Assembly (NCBI GenBank): GCA_005502445.1
Contig: SCPB01000012.1
Coordinates: 1 to 58,537, forward strand
Reading direction: 5' to 3'
DNA: 58,537 bases
Source of the DNA: Microbacteriaceae bacterium X2B
GTDB taxonomy: Bacteria; Actinomycetota; Actinomycetes; Actinomycetales; Microbacteriaceae
The notes under the pieces are model-generated. The model saw only the letters and a list, made by a program, of their open reading frames with translations, searched no databases and had not been told where the DNA came from. The translations under genes were made by a program, and so were the position numbers. Below are positions 55,743 to 58,537 of the stretch, one piece after another (within the stretch, counting starts at the first letter, position 1; each line of letters opens with the position of its first letter).

Positions 55743-57668
55743 ATGAACGAAACGCAACGAACCGACCTCGCCCCGCACCAACGGCAGGCTGGGCGCAGCA
55801 CCCTGTTCTCTTTGATGGATCGGAAGCGATGGATCGAGGTCGGCCGCATTCTGCTCACCGGCCTGGTCGCCTTCCTCTACTGGCGCGAGATCATTCCTGT
55901 GCCCGTGCTCTGGGCCGCGGTCGCGATCGGCCTGTACCCGCTGGTGAAGGCGGGGCTGACCGACCTCGTCAAGGAGCGCAAGATCGGCACCGAGCTGTTC
56001 GTCACGGTCGCGACGATCTTCGCCCTGATCGGCGGGGAGGAGGTCGCCGGCAGCGTGCTGATGGTCATCATCCTGATCGCGGAGTTCATCGCCGACCTGA
56101 ACACCGACCGGGCTCGCGCCTCCATCCGCAGCCTCATCGGCGTGGTGCCTACGATCGCTCGGGTGCGCGAGGACGGGCAGGAGCGGGTCGTGCCGATCGC
56201 GGAGCTGAAGGTCGGGGATGTCGTGCTGGTGCGCGCCGGCGACGGTGTCCCCGTCGATGGGGTTGTGACTGGCGGCGACGGTGCCGTCGATGAGGCGTCC
56301 GTGACCGGGGAGAGCGTGCCGAAGGACAAGGCCGCGGGCGCGCGGGTGTTCGCGGGCACCATCCTCAAGTCCGGTGCGCTGGATGTGCGCACCGAGGCAA
56401 TCGGCGAAGACACCACCTTCGCGAAGATCGTCGCGCTCGTCGAGGAAGCCGAGGACTCCCGCGCCCCGGTGCAAAAACTCGCCGACAAGGTCGCCGCCTG
56501 GCTCATCCCGCTCATCATCGTCTTCCTGGTCGCGGTGTTCCTCATCACCCGCGACGTGAGTCTGATCGTGACCCTGATGATCTTCACCTCCCCGGCCGAA
56601 CTCGCCCTCGCGACCCCTATGGTGATCATCGCCGCCATCGCCCGCGCCGCCCGCAGCGGCATCCTCATCAAGGGCGGCATCTACCTGGAGAACCTCGCTC
56701 GCGCCACCACCATCGTCTTCGATAAGACCGGCACCCTCACCATCGGCAGCCCGAAGGTCAGCGACATTCAGACCTACGATCCCTACACGGACGCGCAGGG
56801 GCTGCTGCGCCTCGCGGCGGGGCTGGACCGCCGCTCCAGCCACCCGCTCGCCGAGGCCATCGTCGAGCACACCCAGGCCCAGGGCATCGACGTCCCCGAA
56901 CCGGCCGATTTCCAGGTCGTCCCCGGACGCGGCGTGTCCGGCACCGTGGAGGGCCGGAGCGTGCTGGTCGGCAACGCCGCCCTGCTCACCGACAACGACA
57001 TCCCAGTACCACCGACGGACGAGGCCAGCACTATCATCCACGTCGCCGCCGATGGTCGGCTGATTGGCAGTATCCGGCTCGAGGACCGATTGCGTCCCGG
57101 CGCAAAGGAGGCGATCGAGGGGCTGCGTCGCAACGGAGTCAAGCGGATCGCGATGCTCACTGGCGACAACGATGCCATCGCCCGCCGCATCGCCGCCGAC
57201 CTCGGCATCGACGAGGTCTACGCCGACCTTCTCCCCGAGGACAAAGTTGGCGCGATCAAGCAGATGCAGGACCGCGGCGAACGGGTCGCGATGGTCGGCG
57301 ACGGGATCAACGACGCCCCCGCCCTCGCCATCGCCCAGACCGGCATCGCGATGGGTGCCGGCGGCGCCCAGGCCGCGATCGAGGCCGCCGACATCGCACT
57401 CATGACCGATGACCTCAGCAAGATCGTCGGCGTCCGCGCGATCGCCCGCCGCGCGTATCGCACCATCCAGGAGAACCTGTTCGTCGGCGTCGGCGTGGTC
57501 CACGTGCTCGGCATCACCGCCGCGCTGCTGGGCTGGATCGGCCCCATCCAGGCTGCCCTCATCCACCTCGGTCCCGATATCCTCGTCTTCTTGAACTCGA
57601 CCAAACTCCTCACAGTCCGCATCAAGACCGGACCCAGCAGCAACCTCCAACCACTGGAGCGCGGCTGA
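55743..57668 (+). CDS. Heavy-metal P-type ATPase (P1B-like) with SPAE motif
   Basis: 641 aa. Actuator domain VTGESVP, phosphorylation site FDKTGTLTIG, ATP-site HP motif SSHPLAEAI, hinge GDGINDAPAL, all intact. It lacks N-terminal metal-binding domains (no CxxC or His-rich head). Membrane helix 6, which in P1B pumps holds CPC, SPC or CPH, reads TSPAELALATP, so no cysteine is available and the metal cannot be assigned by class. The last helix carries GPDILVFLN, with an Asp that could bind a divalent cation. Starts 54 nt after hisD; the two are probably co-transcribed. The stop lies 3 nt from the convergent E2 gene. Confidence 0.87.
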   Translation: MNETQRTDLAPHQRQAGRSTLFSLMDRKRWIEVGRILLTGLVAFLYWREIIPVPVLWAAVAIGLYPLVKAGLTDLVKERKIGTELFVTVATIFALIGGEEVAGSVLMVIILIAEFIADLNTDRARASIRSLIGVVPTIARVREDGQERVVPIAELKVGDVVLVRAGDGVPVDGVVTGGDGAVDEASVTGESVPKDKAAGARVFAGTILKSGALDVRTEAIGEDTTFAKIVALVEEAEDSRAPVQKLADKVAAWLIPLIIVFLVAVFLITRDVSLIVTLMIFTSPAELALATPMVIIAAIARAARSGILIKGGIYLENLARATTIVFDKTGTLTIGSPKVSDIQTYDPYTDAQGLLRLAAGLDRRSSHPLAEAIVEHTQAQGIDVPEPADFQVVPGRGVSGTVEGRSVLVGNAALLTDNDIPVPPTDEASTIIHVAADGRLIGSIRLEDRLRPGAKEAIEGLRRNGVKRIAMLTGDNDAIARRIAADLGIDEVYADLLPEDKVGAIKQMQDRGERVAMVGDGINDAPALAIAQTGIAMGAGGAQAAIEAADIALMTDDLSKIVGVRAIARRAYRTIQENLFVGVGVVHVLGITAALLGWIGPIQAALIHLGPDILVFLNSTKLLTVRIKTGPSSNLQPLERG

Positions 57669-57671
57669 AGA

Positions 57672-58537
57672 TCAGTCGAGCAGCAGCGCCGGCTCCTCGA
57701 TCACGCTCGCGACGTCGGCGAGGAATCGGCTCGCGACATCCCCGTCGACGACCCGGTGGTCGAAGCTCGCGCCGAGGGTCGTGACGAAGCGCGGGCGCAC
57801 CTCGCCGTCGACGACCCACGGCTTCTGCTTGATCGTGCCGAGGGCGACGATCGCGACCTCGCCGGGGTTGAGGATGGGCGTGCCGGTGTCCATGCCGAAG
57901 ACGCCGATGTTCGTCACCGTGATCGTTCCCTCGCTCATGTCGGCAGGCTGCAGCTTGCCGTCGCGCGCCGTGATCGTCAGCTGCTCGATCGACTGGGCGA
58001 GCTCGCGCAGGCTCATCGCCTGGGCGTTCTTGACGTTGGGCACGACGAGCCCGCGCGGCGTCGCGGCGGCGAAGCCGAAATTGACGAAGTGGTGCACGAT
58101 GATCTCCTCATCGGTCCACGTGGAGTTGACGGTCGGGTTGCGGCGCACCGCCCAGATCATCGCCTTCGCCATGATGAGCATGGGCGAGACCTTGACGCCG
58201 GCGAAGTCGGGGCTCGCCTTGAGGCGCTTGACGAACTCCATCGTGCGGCTCGCGTCGACGTCGACGAAGATGCTCACGTGCGGCGCGGTGAAGGCGCTCC
58301 TCACCATGCCCTGCGCGATCGCCTTGCGCACGCCCTTGACGGGGATGCGCTCCTCGCGCGCCTCGGGCCAGTCGGGCGTCTGGATGTTGCGGAAGACGCT
58401 CGCCTGAGACGCGAGGCGGATCACGTCGTCGCGCATGATCTCGCCGGCGAGTCCGGTCGGCTGCACGAGCTGCAGATCGACGCCGAGGTCTTTCGCGAGC
58501 TTGCGGATGGGCGGCTTCGCGATGACGGGGCCCGCCG
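57672..58537 (-). CDS. 2-oxoacid dehydrogenase E2 component (dihydrolipoamide acyltransferase), 5' end outside window
   Basis: At least 288 aa, partial. The window edge cuts the N-terminal lipoyl part. The peripheral subunit-binding domain is visible just inside the edge ([15 protein letters not shown], then GLAGEIM), followed by the catalytic domain ([30 protein letters not shown]) and the active site [10 protein letters not shown] with the catalytic His and Asp. It transfers acyl groups from lipoate to CoA in the pyruvate or branched-chain oxoacid complex; which one cannot be told. Confidence 0.9.
   Translation of the reverse strand, partial: AGPVIAKPPIRKLAKDLGVDLQLVQPTGLAGEIMRDDVIRLASQASVFRNIQTPDWPEAREERIPVKGVRKAIAQGMVRSAFTAPHVSIFVDVDASRTMEFVKRLKASPDFAGVKVSPMLIMAKAMIWAVRRNPTVNSTWTDEEIIVHHFVNFGFAAATPRGLVVPNVKNAQAMSLRELAQSIEQLTITARDGKLQPADMSEGTITVTNIGVFGMDTGTPILNPGEVAIVALGTIKQKPWVVDGEVRPRFVTTLGASFDHRVVDGDVASRFLADVASVIEEPALLLD

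Overview
The window is a very GC-rich, gene-dense actinobacterial chromosome segment. The content points to the family Microbacteriaceae. The main reasons are a crtE-crtB-crtI-crtYe-crtYf-crtEb C50 carotenoid operon with a divergent idi, a DUF222/HNH (13E12-type) protein, an F420-dependent LLM oxidoreductase, a dnaK-grpE-dnaJ-hspR operon with HAIR operators, a ClpB without its N-domain, and many genes that appear to be read from leaderless promoters. This is inference from gene content; no database was searched.

Layout. 0.1-4 kb: DUF222/HNH protein, a remnant of a MmeI-like restriction enzyme, small membrane proteins and a DNA methyltransferase. 4-16.4 kb: housekeeping and metabolic genes (HAD phosphatase, septum-formation-like protein, pyrE, exonuclease III, DedA, AEC transporter, DUF6421, SDR, threonine aldolase, LLM oxidoreductase, zinc alcohol dehydrogenase) and two toxin-antitoxin pairs (RelE type at 7.9 kb, VapBC type at 15.7 kb). 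16.4-24 kb: heat-shock block, clpB and dnaK-grpE-dnaJ-hspR-methyltransferase, with an HspR operator (HAIR) in front of clpB and of dnaK. 24-32.3 kb: MFS transporter, then glgX(treX)-treY-treZ for making trehalose from glycogen. 32.4-38 kb: C50 carotenoid operon and idi. 38-46.5 kb: MASE1 histidine kinase with divergent receiver-only regulator, dcd, tRNA-Gly(CCC), DUF4383 protein, PIF1/RecD-like helicase and a CopD-CtaG fusion. 46.9-51.4 kb: zinc-homeostasis block, HU, cysteine-free ribosomal proteins S14/L33 and L28, Zur and ZnuABC, with a tandem Zur-box candidate before znuA. 51.5-57.7 kb: metal-resistance island (ArsR, MFS exporter, truncated DUF305 gene, CopC-like protein, a histidinol dehydrogenase and a P1B-type ATPase with an unusual SPAE membrane motif). 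57.7 kb to the end: 3' part of a 2-oxoacid dehydrogenase E2 gene.

The most interesting points are the copC-hisD-P-type ATPase run, in which a histidine-biosynthesis enzyme sits inside a metal-efflux cluster; the apparent loss of the copC start codon and of its copper-ligand histidine; a near-duplicated ~45-bp regulatory element around the truncated DUF305 gene; a set of long-stem, long-loop intergenic inverted repeats; and a very regular TANNNT hexamer 6-8 nt before the start codon of about 18 genes. No CRISPR array, insertion sequence, prophage or rRNA was seen.
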